This document shows positions 1 through 6,328 of a stretch of DNA of 7,193 bases, piece by piece. Under the pieces are notes generated by a model, which saw nothing but the letters and a program-made list of their open reading frames with translations, had not been told where the DNA came from and did no database searches. Made by a program: the position numbers and the translations under genes. The DNA lies in contig CAMNHT010000066.1 in NCBI GenBank assembly GCA_946539625.1, forward strand, positions 1 to 7,193, given 5' to 3'. The DNA is from an uncultured Clostridia bacterium (GTDB lineage: Bacteria; Bacillota_A; Clostridia; Christensenellales; CAG-138). Numbering within the stretch: position 1 is the stretch's first letter; the number at the start of each line of letters is the position of its first letter.

Positions 1-17
1 TTTAACAGCCCCATTTA

Positions 18-944
18 TCATATTTGTTTATCTTCGCAGACGGATGCTTTTTCCTGCAGCAGCTTTTCTGCGGCTTCTTCCGCAAGGATCAGGGATTCGC
101 CGTATCGCGCATCGTCGCGGGAATCGTACTCATTGCCGAGCATGACCCACTCACAATACTCGAAGAAGAAAAAAGATTCAAGCGTGCGGCGGTACTCCGC
201 ATAGGAAATACCGTGCTTTTTCAAAAGGTTCTCGTAATAGTATTCGACCGCAAAGTCGCGATCCGCGTGTGAAAGATACAAATATGCGTCGTCGCACTCG
301 CGCCCGTGCGCAAGAAGCCGGGCAAGCGACGTCGGGTAGGGCAGCATGCCGCCGTACTCCCAGTCGATCAGCACCGCGCGTTCCCCGATCAGCAGATTGA
401 ACGGCAGCAGGTCGTCGTGACAGAGCGTGCGAGGCGTTTTTGCATATTGCTCCCGAAACGCTGTAAACGCAGCGTCGAGCAGCGCTGAGCCGAGAAACTT
501 TCTGCGGTGTTCGATACTTTTTTGCGCTATGTCATACGCGTTTGCGACGCCGTACAGATCCGCACGTTCCCAGTATTCATCCTGCATCGAAATCAGCGCG
601 TCAAGTGCCTTTATCAGCTTTTCACGATCACAGCGTCGAAGGTCTTCGCCCGGGCAGTATTCTGTCAGAAAATATGTGTCGCCGTCGGATTCGCATGAGC
701 CGAGAAACGCCGGAACGTATGGCTTTTTTTCACAGAAAAACGTGCGGTAGATCGCGATCTCATTGCCCTTCGAGCGCTTCAGAACGACCTTCTGTGCGCC
801 TGTGTCAACGAGCCAGACAGCATATTCCGCACCGTCCTCTTCACAAAGAAACGGCGAGATCTGCTCCGCACGGATTCCCGGATAACCAAGCCGGTCCAGA
901 ATGCAGATGAGGTCGGTCGGCGTCGGATTGTGCTTCTCTCCCAT
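18..944 (-). CDS. APH/choline-kinase-fold phosphotransferase
   Basis: This 308-aa cytoplasmic protein has the kinase fold of aminoglycoside phosphotransferases and choline/homoserine-kinase relatives, which move the ATP gamma-phosphate to a small-molecule hydroxyl. Seen in the sequence: a candidate ATP-binding lysine in VVLKRS (K56) followed by E62, the catalytic Brenner motif H176-x-D178-xxxx-N183 (HDDLLPFN), and the metal-binding DFG-equivalent IDWEYG (D194). Length is normal for the family and no signal peptide or membrane segment is present. The ATG at 944-942 is preceded by GAGGAG with an 8-nt gap from AGGAG to the ATG. That site lies inside the last codons of the upstream methyltransferase gene, only 4 nt separate the two genes, and translational coupling is likely. 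The substrate is unknown. Most clostridial members of this superfamily are not drug-resistance enzymes, and nothing here points to aminoglycosides. Confidence 0.85.
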   Translation of the reverse strand: MGEKHNPTPTDLICILDRLGYPGIRAEQISPFLCEEDGAEYAVWLVDTGAQKVVLKRSKGNEIAIYRTFFCEKKPYVPAFLGSCESDGDTYFLTEYCPGEDLRRCDREKLIKALDALISMQDEYWERADLYGVANAYDIAQKSIEHRRKFLGSALLDAAFTAFREQYAKTPRTLCHDDLLPFNLLIGERAVLIDWEYGGMLPYPTSLARLLAHGRECDDAYLYLSHADRDFAVEYYYENLLKKHGISYAEYRRTLESFFFFEYCEWVMLGNEYDSRDDARYGESLILAEEAAEKLLQEKASVCEDKQI

Positions 945-948
945 GCTG

Positions 949-1752
949 TTATCTCCTCAGCTCCCAGAACGCAACAGCGCTTGCCGCGGCGACGTTTAAG
1001 GAATCCACGCCGTGCGCCATCGGGATCTTTACCGCAAAATCGCAGGCGGCGATCGTCTCTTTGCTGAGTCCGTCGCCCTCCGTGCCGAGCACGACCGCAA
1101 GCTTTTCGCATGCTTTGAGACGCGGATCGTCCATCGAAAGCGAATCGTCGACCAGCGCCATCGCGGCGGTATTGAAGCCGCGGTCACGCAAAAGCGCAAG
1201 ACCATCCTGCGGCAGCACCGTCCACGGCACCTGAAAGATCGTACCCATCGAAACCCGTACCGCGCGCCGGTTCAAAGGGTCGCAGCAGGTCGGGGAAAAG
1301 AGCACCGCATCCAGATCTAACGCGGCGGCGCTTCGTACGATCGCGCCGAGGTTCGATGCATCCACGATCCCGTCAAGCACCGCGACGCGCTTCGCGCCGT
1401 CAAGTACCGCATCCAAAGCGGGCAGGGGTTTTCTTTTCATGGCGGAGAGCACGCCGCGGGTGAGCGCGTAACCCGTCAGCGATTGCAGCATTTCCCGGCT
1501 GCCGGTATAGACCGGCGCGTCCGGACAGCGCAGAAGCAGGTCCTTTGCGTCGCCTTCGATGTGCTTTTCTTCCATGAGAAAGGACACGGGTTCAAAGCCC
1601 GCGTCCAGCGCAAGGCGTATCACCTTCGGACTTTCCGCGATAAACACGCCCTTTTCAGGCTCGAGACGGTTTCGGATCTGCGCTTCCGTGAGCCGCGCGT
1701 ACACGTCGAGCGCAGGATCTTCGATCGAATGCAGAGTGATCACGTTTGTCAT
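949..1752 (-). CDS. TrmH/SpoU-family RNA 2'-O-methyltransferase
   Basis: This 267-aa protein is predicted to transfer a methyl group from S-adenosylmethionine to a ribose 2'-OH of rRNA or tRNA. All three SPOUT (trefoil-knot) motifs are visible: motif 1 around N134-LGAIVR140, motif 2 VVLGTEGDGL (220-229; catalytic-region glutamate E225), and motif 3 IPMAHGVDSLNVAAAS (243-258, N253). The N-terminal part (about 1-110) resembles the substrate-binding domain of the family, with LTEAQIRNRLEPEKGVFIAE near the start. The start is set by this conserved N-terminus, because the ATG lacks a Shine-Dalgarno and lies 5 nt beyond the T-tract of a terminator. The target base cannot be read from sequence, so rlmB, trmH or tsnR is not assigned. 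The phosphotransferase gene follows 4 nt downstream. Confidence 0.92.
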   Translation of the reverse strand: MTNVITLHSIEDPALDVYARLTEAQIRNRLEPEKGVFIAESPKVIRLALDAGFEPVSFLMEEKHIEGDAKDLLLRCPDAPVYTGSREMLQSLTGYALTRGVLSAMKRKPLPALDAVLDGAKRVAVLDGIVDASNLGAIVRSAAALDLDAVLFSPTCCDPLNRRAVRVSMGTIFQVPWTVLPQDGLALLRDRGFNTAAMALVDDSLSMDDPRLKACEKLAVVLGTEGDGLSKETIAACDFAVKIPMAHGVDSLNVAAASAVAFWELRR

Positions 1753-1757
1753 CGTTC

Positions 1758-1786
1758 AAAAAATGCCCCGCCGGGGTCGGCAGGGC
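1758..1786 (-). terminator. Rho-independent terminator after the DUF1858 gene
   Basis: On the minus strand the left arm (1786-1778) is GCCCTGCCG, the loop is ACCC (1777-1774) and the right arm (1773-1765) is CGGCGGGGC. The stem is 9 bp with a single T-G wobble, followed by A and six T residues (1763-1758). It begins 13 nt after the stop codon of the DUF1858 gene. Its T-tract ends only 5 nt before the ATG of the methyltransferase gene, which is unusual. The opposite strand has no comparable T-run, so it is expected to act in one direction. Confidence 0.85.
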
Positions 1787-1799
1787 GGTTTGATTTGTC

Positions 1800-2006
1800 T
1801 CAGTTTGCTTTGCTTTCGAGGTAGTCGTTGAGATCCCGGCAGAGCGCGTCGGCGTCGATGCCGTGAACGGCGCAGGCCTCTTCGAGATTCTCAAAGTGCG
1901 ACATCGCGCAGCCGAGACAATGCATGCCGGATGCGATCAGAATGCCTGCGAGGTCTTCGTCGACCTCGATGATCTTACGGATGTTCATATCTTTCGTGAT
2001 GGTCAT
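1800..2006 (-). CDS. DUF1858 redox-disulfide domain protein
   Basis: This 68-aa protein matches the small DUF1858 family (also described as the hybrid-cluster-protein-associated redox disulfide domain, TIGR03980). The family signature is clear: TITKDMNIRKIIEVD at the N-terminus, SGMHCLGCAMSHFENLEEAC at 26-45 with the CxxC pair C30/C33, then VHGIDADAL. Two further cysteines occur at C45 and C56. The cysteine pair suggests a thiol-disulfide or metal-linked role in the cytoplasm, but the biochemical function of the family is not established. No hybrid-cluster-protein gene is seen in the window. The start is well supported: AAGGAG at 2020-2015 lies 8 nt from the ATG, and a strong promoter sits about 26 nt upstream. 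A terminator follows, so it may be a single-gene transcript. Confidence 0.9.
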   Translation of the reverse strand: MTITKDMNIRKIIEVDEDLAGILIASGMHCLGCAMSHFENLEEACAVHGIDADALCRDLNDYLESKAN

Positions 2007-2038
2007 GGCTTTTTCTCCTTTGTTTGTTCGGTGGGATC

Positions 2039-2067
2039 AGTATAACAATATTTTCCCCGTTTTTCAA
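2039..2067 (-). promoter_or_regulatory. Sigma-A promoter for the DUF1858 gene
   Basis: On the minus strand TTGAAA (2067-2062) is separated by 17 bp from TATACT (2044-2039). A TG one base before the -10 (TGTTATACT) makes it an extended -10. The predicted start is near 2032, giving a 5' leader of about 26 nt with a good ribosome binding site. It lies in the 88-bp gap after the GH13 gene. No terminator is visible in that gap, so read-through from the GH13 gene is also possible. Confidence 0.8.
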
Positions 2068-2094
2068 CAGCGGATTGTGATATTTTCGTGACGC

Positions 2095-3993
2095 TTACGA
2101 TTTTCGCAGGATCATGAACCCGTTTGCGGGCACGGTGAGCGTCAGCGAACTGCGCGCCGTGAAGACCTCGCCGTCCTTTGAAACGTACGTACCGGACAGA
2201 TCGAGCGGCGCGTCCGCGTCCGGTCCTTCGCGGAACAGCCCCGGGAAGAGCACAGTGCGGACTGCGGCGTCGGAAGCGTTCGCAAGCAGGATCAGCGTTT
2301 CCTGTTCGCTTTGGCGGATCACGGCGACCGTCTGCTTGCCGACGGCGGCAATGCGCGTGCTGCCGTTTTTGATCGCATCGCTTCCGTTATGCAGCTTCAT
2401 CAGCGACCGGACCTGTTCGGTCAGCGCGTTTTTTTCGCGTCCCCACGGGAACGTGCCGCGATTTAATGGGTCGGACATGCCGGTCATGCCGGCCTCGTCG
2501 CCGTAATAGATGCACGGCACGCCGGGCAGCACCGCCATCAGCGCGTAGCCGAGAATCAGCCGCTTTGACGCGTGCGCAAGCGTCGCCGCGTCCGGGTGAT
2601 GCGCAAGCTGCTGCTTGCGCGTAAGCGTTCTCGCATCCGGAATGCCGGTCAAAGCCGTGCGAACACGCTCGGTGTCATGCGAACCCAATAGGTTCAGGCA
2701 AGCGTCCATAAACGGCTTCGGATAGTCCTCTAAAAGCCGGTTCTGCGTTTCGGCAAACCAGTACGCGTCCCTGCGTCCGTTTAAGAATTCGATCGCGGGT
2801 TCGCGGAACTGATAGTTCATCGGGGCGTCAAGCTCGTCGCCGTTGACGTAGCCGCGGCGGCCCTCCGGACCGTATTTCGTTGCGCAGTTGTCCCAGACCT
2901 CGCCGATGAGAACCGCGTCGGGATCGAAGCTTTTGATCGAGCGGCGAACGCCGCGAATGAACGAATCGGGCAGCTCGTCCGCAACGTCCAACCGCCAGCC
3001 GGATGCGCCGAGCGACAGCCATTTTTTGAGCACGCCGTTTTCGCCCTGAATGAATTCCGTATAGCTCGGTTCGGTCTCCTCAACGTCGGGCAGCGTTTCG
3101 AAGTTCCACCAGCATTCGTAGGTCGTCGGATAGTCGTAGAACCGGTACCAGGGGTAGTAGGGAGAGTCTTTGCTTTCACACGCGCCGTGCGTTCCGTAGC
3201 GCCCGTAGCGGTCGAAATAGATCGAATCGTCGCCGGTGTGGGAAAAGACGCCGTCGAGCACGATGCGAATGCCGTGCGCTCTTGCCGCTTCACAAAGCGT
3301 CTTGAAATCCTCCTCCGTGCCGAGCAGCGGGTCGATCGAACGGTAATCTGCCGTGTTGTAGCGGTGGTTTGAGTGCGCGGCAAAGATCGGGTTCAGATAG
3401 ATGCATGTGACGCCGAGAGAGGCGATGTACGGAAGCTTTTCCGTGATGCCATTGAGATCCCCGCCGAAATAGTCGTCCGGGGCGTATTCCTTTGCACCGC
3501 CGTGCGGCTGATAGTACGGCGTTTCGTCCCAGCTCGCATGCGTGAAGATCGGGCGTCCCGCGGCGCGGTAGTTCGCTGCCGCACGCAAAAACCGCTCACG
3601 GTCGGAGCAGAAGAAGCGGTCCGGAAAGATCTGATAAACGACGGCGCGGCGGAACCATTCCGGCGTTTCAAACGCGCCGTCGTAGACGGTCAGCCCGTAG
3701 GTTTTCGGCGTATCGGAAAAGGACGCTTCGCCGCTTTCGGCGCCGAAGTATCTGCCGTCTATGCGGAAGCCGTAGCCCATGCGGCACGGTGTTTTCGGCA
3801 CGGTGAACGACGCACGGTACGATACGCCGTCCCAATACATCGGGATCGAAACGGGCCCTTCCGGCGGATATACCAACAGCTCGACCATGGCGCTCGGCGC
3901 GCCGTCGACTCGGAATGAAACGGTTTCGTTGGTTCTGACTGCCCCGAACGGGGTCTTGTAATGCGGATCACGCGAATGATAATACCAGTTCAT
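2095..3993 (-). CDS. GH13 alpha-glucan hydrolase, neopullulanase/cyclomaltodextrinase-like
   Basis: This 632-aa enzyme of glycoside hydrolase family 13 is expected to cleave alpha-1,4 (possibly alpha-1,6) bonds in maltodextrins or related oligosaccharides. There is no signal peptide, so it probably acts in the cytoplasm on imported sugars. Numbering is from the chosen ATG. Residues 1-110 form an N-terminal beta domain of the CBM34/Ig-like kind. The (beta/alpha)8 barrel starts near VVYQIFPDRF (118-127). Catalytic regions are: I, DGVFSH (247-252); II, GWRLDVADE (332-340) with nucleophile D336; III, IGEVWD with acid/base E365; IV, GSHD with stabiliser D440. A C-terminal beta domain follows from about residue 545. 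In region I the usual asparagine is serine. The start is chosen because similarity to the family begins at MNWYYHSRDPHY. The frame stays open to a TTG at 4146, but that extension runs through the promoter. No ribosome binding site precedes the ATG. The subfamily (GH13_20 or similar) is not certain. Confidence 0.92.
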   Translation of the reverse strand: MNWYYHSRDPHYKTPFGAVRTNETVSFRVDGAPSAMVELLVYPPEGPVSIPMYWDGVSYRASFTVPKTPCRMGYGFRIDGRYFGAESGEASFSDTPKTYGLTVYDGAFETPEWFRRAVVYQIFPDRFFCSDRERFLRAAANYRAAGRPIFTHASWDETPYYQPHGGAKEYAPDDYFGGDLNGITEKLPYIASLGVTCIYLNPIFAAHSNHRYNTADYRSIDPLLGTEEDFKTLCEAARAHGIRIVLDGVFSHTGDDSIYFDRYGRYGTHGACESKDSPYYPWYRFYDYPTTYECWWNFETLPDVEETEPSYTEFIQGENGVLKKWLSLGASGWRLDVADELPDSFIRGVRRSIKSFDPDAVLIGEVWDNCATKYGPEGRRGYVNGDELDAPMNYQFREPAIEFLNGRRDAYWFAETQNRLLEDYPKPFMDACLNLLGSHDTERVRTALTGIPDARTLTRKQQLAHHPDAATLAHASKRLILGYALMAVLPGVPCIYYGDEAGMTGMSDPLNRGTFPWGREKNALTEQVRSLMKLHNGSDAIKNGSTRIAAVGKQTVAVIRQSEQETLILLANASDAAVRTVLFPGLFREGPDADAPLDLSGTYVSKDGEVFTARSSLTLTVPANGFMILRKS

Positions 3994-3999
3994 ACGCTC

Positions 4000-4028
4000 A
4001 TTATACGCTTTCCCTGCGCGGTTTGCAA
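4000..4028 (-). promoter_or_regulatory. Promoter of the GH13 gene, predicted leaderless
   Basis: On the minus strand TTGCAA (4028-4023), a 17-bp spacer and a perfect TATAAT (4005-4000) precede the gene. Only six bases (GAGCGT) separate the -10 from the ATG at 3993, so the usual start position coincides with the A of the start codon. The nearest purine-rich Shine-Dalgarno-like sequence (AGGGAAAG) lies inside the promoter spacer and would not be in the transcript. Confidence 0.7.
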
Positions 4029-4035
4029 GGTTCTT

Positions 4036-4043
4036 TGTCGACA
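4036..4043. promoter_or_regulatory. Palindrome midway between divergent promoters
   Basis: TGTCGACA is an 8-bp perfect palindrome centred at 4039.5-4040, the midpoint of the interval between the -35 box of the leftward promoter (ends 4028) and that of the rightward promoter (begins 4052). The position suits a regulator acting on both promoters. The site is short, so chance is a real possibility. Confidence 0.3.
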
Positions 4044-4051
4044 GGTAAGCT

Positions 4052-4080
4052 TTGACGAACGGCGCGGAATGTGATATACT
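4052..4080 (+). promoter_or_regulatory. Sigma-A promoter of the two-component operon (P1)
   Basis: TTGACG (4052-4057), a 17-bp spacer and TATACT (4075-4080), with TG at 4072-4073 giving an extended -10. The predicted start is near 4087, leaving a leader of about 149 nt before the response regulator ATG at 4236. It fires away from the GH13 promoter; 23 bp separate the two -35 boxes. Confidence 0.8.
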
Positions 4081-4161
4081 GACATTGAAACCGAAGCGGA
4101 CGCCGCGCAGCGTGAGAATGCGGCAATAATTGTAAAAAAACCGCAAAAATCACATGTTCGC

Positions 4162-4202
4162 AACACGCGTGTTACATTTTGTCCGCATTTGAATGTTACA
4201 AT
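4162..4202 (+). promoter_or_regulatory. Candidate operator and second promoter (P2)
   Basis: AACACGCGTGTT at 4162-4173 is a perfect 12-bp palindrome. It overlaps the first of two TGTTACA repeats (4170-4176 and 4194-4200, 24 bp apart). The second repeat is part of TGTTACAAT, which fits an extended -10 (TG, one base, TACAAT at 4197-4202) with a predicted start near 4209, but no good -35 lies 16-18 bp upstream. A weak promoter that needs an activator, with autoregulation by the response regulator, would fit this layout. That is inference. Confidence 0.35.
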
Positions 4203-4222
4203 GATTTCCAGAACAGGGAATC

Positions 4223-4227
4223 GGAGG
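4223..4227 (+). promoter_or_regulatory. Ribosome binding site fixing the response regulator start
   Basis: GGAGG lies 8 nt before the ATG at 4236. This favours that ATG over an in-frame TTG at 4179, which lies inside the proposed promoter/operator region and adds 19 residues absent from receiver domains. Confidence 0.85.
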
Positions 4228-4235
4228 ATGGGAAT

Positions 4236-4901
4236 ATGATAAAGATCCTGATCGTGGATGACGAAGAACCGATCGCAAACCTGATCCGCATGAATCTGAC
4301 GCGGCAGGGTTACGTGTGCACCTGCGCCTATGACGGACAGCAGGCGGCCGACCTTCTGGAACAGAATCAGTTTGACCTCGTTCTTTTGGACATCATGCTG
4401 CCGAAATTCGACGGTTATGATCTGCTCGCCTTTATCCGGCCGATGGGGATCCCGGTGATTTTCCTGACGGCAAAGAGCGATTTGAACGACCGCGTGAAAG
4501 GTCTGAAGCTCGGCGCGGAGGACTACATCGTAAAACCGTTCGAGATCGTGGAGCTTCTGGCTCGCATCGAGGTGGTCCTGCGCCGCTACAACAAGAGCCA
4601 GGGCATGATCCAGTGCCTGGACCTTCTGATCGACCTTGACGCGCGCGACGTCTATCAGGACGGCAAGCGCGTTGAGCTGACGCGCAAGGAATTTGACCTT
4701 TTGGTTCTGTTCGTACAAAACCCCAACACCGCGCTGTTCCGCGAAACGCTGTTCGAGCGCGTGTGGGAAACGGACTACATCGGTGAGACGCGCACGCTGG
4801 ACAGCCATGTACAGCGCCTTCGCAGAAAATTAGGCTGGCAGGACCGCATCAAGACGGTCCATAAGATCGGCTATCGACTGGACATTCCAGAGGAGACATG
4901 A
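4236..4901 (+). CDS. OmpR/PhoB-family response regulator
   Basis: This 221-aa DNA-binding response regulator is the cytoplasmic output of a two-component system. The receiver domain (1-118) has the acidic pocket D8/D9, phosphoacceptor D52 (LLDIMLP), switch threonine T78 (FLTAK) and the conserved K100-P101 pair. The C-terminal winged-helix domain (about 125-217) shows LTRKEFDLLVLF, the recognition helix TRTLDSHVQRLRRKLG (186-200) and the closing hairpin KTVHKIGYRL. All phosphotransfer residues are intact and length is typical. The ATG at 4236 starts directly at the first receiver strand, MIKILIVDDE. The stop overlaps the kinase start as ATGA, so the pair is translationally coupled. The target genes are unknown; its own leader and the divergent GH13 promoter are the nearest candidates. 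Confidence 0.95.
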   Translation: MIKILIVDDEEPIANLIRMNLTRQGYVCTCAYDGQQAADLLEQNQFDLVLLDIMLPKFDGYDLLAFIRPMGIPVIFLTAKSDLNDRVKGLKLGAEDYIVKPFEIVELLARIEVVLRRYNKSQGMIQCLDLLIDLDARDVYQDGKRVELTRKEFDLLVLFVQNPNTALFRETLFERVWETDYIGETRTLDSHVQRLRRKLGWQDRIKTVHKIGYRLDIPEET

Positions 4902-6328
4902 GATTTGCACTGAAAATCTGCATATGCACCGTACTGATCGTAGCGCTGTTGTTCGGCGTGGCAGGACAGATCCTGATCGCGCAGAGCTTTGAAACAGCGC
5001 TTCGTTTTCGCGTGCAGGCGGCAGTTGCGGATTATTCGGCGCTTGCTTCCGCCATGGAAGCGGAGCTTTACGGCATCTATCTCTACTACAATACAGCCTC
5101 GCCGGATATGTACGCAGAAATCTTAAAACGCGCGGGCTCGAATCAGGGCGTGGAATCACCCTGCGCGCTCTATGATACGGACGCGCATCTTCTCACCGCA
5201 GCAACCGATGATTTTCCGGAAACGCTCCCGTTTTCGGAGCTGCGCGTCCGGCGCTTTGCGTACCGCCTTCTGAAGGACGGCGAGCGTACGGTACTGGACA
5301 CGGCGGGCTGCGTGTCGATCGGCGGGCAGAACTACTTTCTTTCCGTGCGGTACGACGCGACCGACCTTATGCGGCTGCGCGCAGAGCAGATCCGTTCGGT
5401 CACGATCCTGCATATTATCACCGTTGCGGTCTCGATCGCGGCGATGCTGCTGATCTCCTACTTCACCACAAAACCGCTTCGGCGCCTGCAGCGTTTTACG
5501 CAGGTCATCGGCGGCGGAAACTATACGCGCCGCGCGCGCGTCACCACACTCGACGAGATCGGAGACCTCACCGTCGCGTTCAACGACATGACCGGCTCGA
5601 TCGAGCAGAAGGTCGATGCGCTCGAACAGAACGCCAAACAGCAGAAGGACTTTGTCGCGAACTTCTCGCATGAGCTCAAGACCCCGATGACGTCGATCAT
5701 CGGATATGCCGACATGCTTCGAAGCACCGAGCTCGACGAGGAGGACGCCTTCATGGCGGCAAACTTCATCTTCACCGAAGGTAAGCGGCTCGAAGCGATG
5801 TCATTAAAGCTCATGGACCTCATCGTGCTCGACAAAAACGAGTTCAAGCTGATCCGCGGCTACGCGCGGCGCGCGCTCGGGCACGTCGTGGCGGTCGTCA
5901 CGCCGATGCTCGAAAAGGCGGAGCTGACCTTCAACTATGACATCGAACAGCAGATCATTATGTACGAAAAGGACCTGCTTTTAACGCTTGTACAGAACCT
6001 GATCGACAACGCGCGAAAAGCCAGCTCGCCCGGCAAAACGATCACACTCTCCGGACGCCGCGAGAACGGACGCTACAAGATCTCCGTGCGCGACGAGGGC
6101 ATCGGCATCCCGGAGGAGGAGATCTCCCGCATCACCGAAGCGTTCTTCATGGTCGACAAATCCCGCGCGCGCGCACAGCACGGCGCGGGGCTCGGACTTG
6201 CCGTCGGCAACAGGATCGCCAAGCTTCACGGCAGCACGCTGCACTTTGAAAGCAAGGTGGGCGAGGGCACGCTCGTCTGGTTCGACGTGCCGCTCTATCA
6301 GCGCGGAAAGGGGGACGGGGACGAATGA
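4898..6328 (+). CDS. Membrane sensor histidine kinase
   Basis: This 476-aa class I sensor kinase is the cognate partner of the preceding regulator. In order: a first membrane helix (about 5-28), an extracytoplasmic sensor region of about 138 residues (29-166) with no recognised fold, a second helix (about 167-189), a HAMP linker (about 190-243, starting TTKPLRRL), a HisKA domain with FSHELKTP (phosphoacceptor H258), and a HATPase domain. In the HATPase the N box is QNLIDNARKA (N367, N371), G1 is DEGIGIP (399-405), and G2 is GAGLGL (429-434), followed by a normal C-terminal strand. No catalytic residue is missing. The start ATG overlaps the regulator stop as ATGA, and AGGAG lies unusually close (2 nt). 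The ATG is kept because the first membrane helix follows at once. The sensor signal cannot be deduced. Confidence 0.95.
   Translation: MRFALKICICTVLIVALLFGVAGQILIAQSFETALRFRVQAAVADYSALASAMEAELYGIYLYYNTASPDMYAEILKRAGSNQGVESPCALYDTDAHLLTAATDDFPETLPFSELRVRRFAYRLLKDGERTVLDTAGCVSIGGQNYFLSVRYDATDLMRLRAEQIRSVTILHIITVAVSIAAMLLISYFTTKPLRRLQRFTQVIGGGNYTRRARVTTLDEIGDLTVAFNDMTGSIEQKVDALEQNAKQQKDFVANFSHELKTPMTSIIGYADMLRSTELDEEDAFMAANFIFTEGKRLEAMSLKLMDLIVLDKNEFKLIRGYARRALGHVVAVVTPMLEKAELTFNYDIEQQIIMYEKDLLLTLVQNLIDNARKASSPGKTITLSGRRENGRYKISVRDEGIGIPEEEISRITEAFFMVDKSRARAQHGAGLGLAVGNRIAKLHGSTLHFESKVGEGTLVWFDVPLYQRGKGDGDE

Noticed and set aside
18..944. Aminoglycoside resistance gene
   Set aside because: Only the general APH fold motifs are present. 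There is no resemblance I can support to a specific resistance enzyme and no mobile-element context.
4096..4140. GC stem (GCCGC...GCGGC) followed by an A-rich tract in the leader, as a possible riboswitch or attenuator
   Set aside because: Only about 5 bp pair, the loop is long, and the A-run is on the wrong strand for a terminator of the rightward transcript. No known riboswitch core is recognisable.
3994..4146. Extension of the GH13 gene to a TTG at 4146
   Set aside because: The extra 51 residues do not resemble the family N-terminus and would span the TATAAT/TTGCAA promoter and the opposite P1 promoter. The family-like sequence begins at the ATG at 3993.
4228..4239. Three-codon upstream ORF (ATG GGA ATA TGA) overlapping the regulator start
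   Set aside because: Its ATG overlaps the Shine-Dalgarno region with no binding site of its own. Such tiny frames arise easily by chance.
4784..4793. A GTGAGACG match inside the response regulator gene, as a further copy of the 3' repeat
   Set aside because: It lies in the conserved GETRTLDSHV coding segment, lacks flanking inverted arms, and is explained by the codons.
3990..4808. Long minus-strand open frame (272 codons) opposite the response regulator and the divergent promoters
   Set aside because: It is antisense to an intact response regulator with all motifs, has no recognisable domain, and crosses both promoters. GC-rich third positions readily create such frames here.
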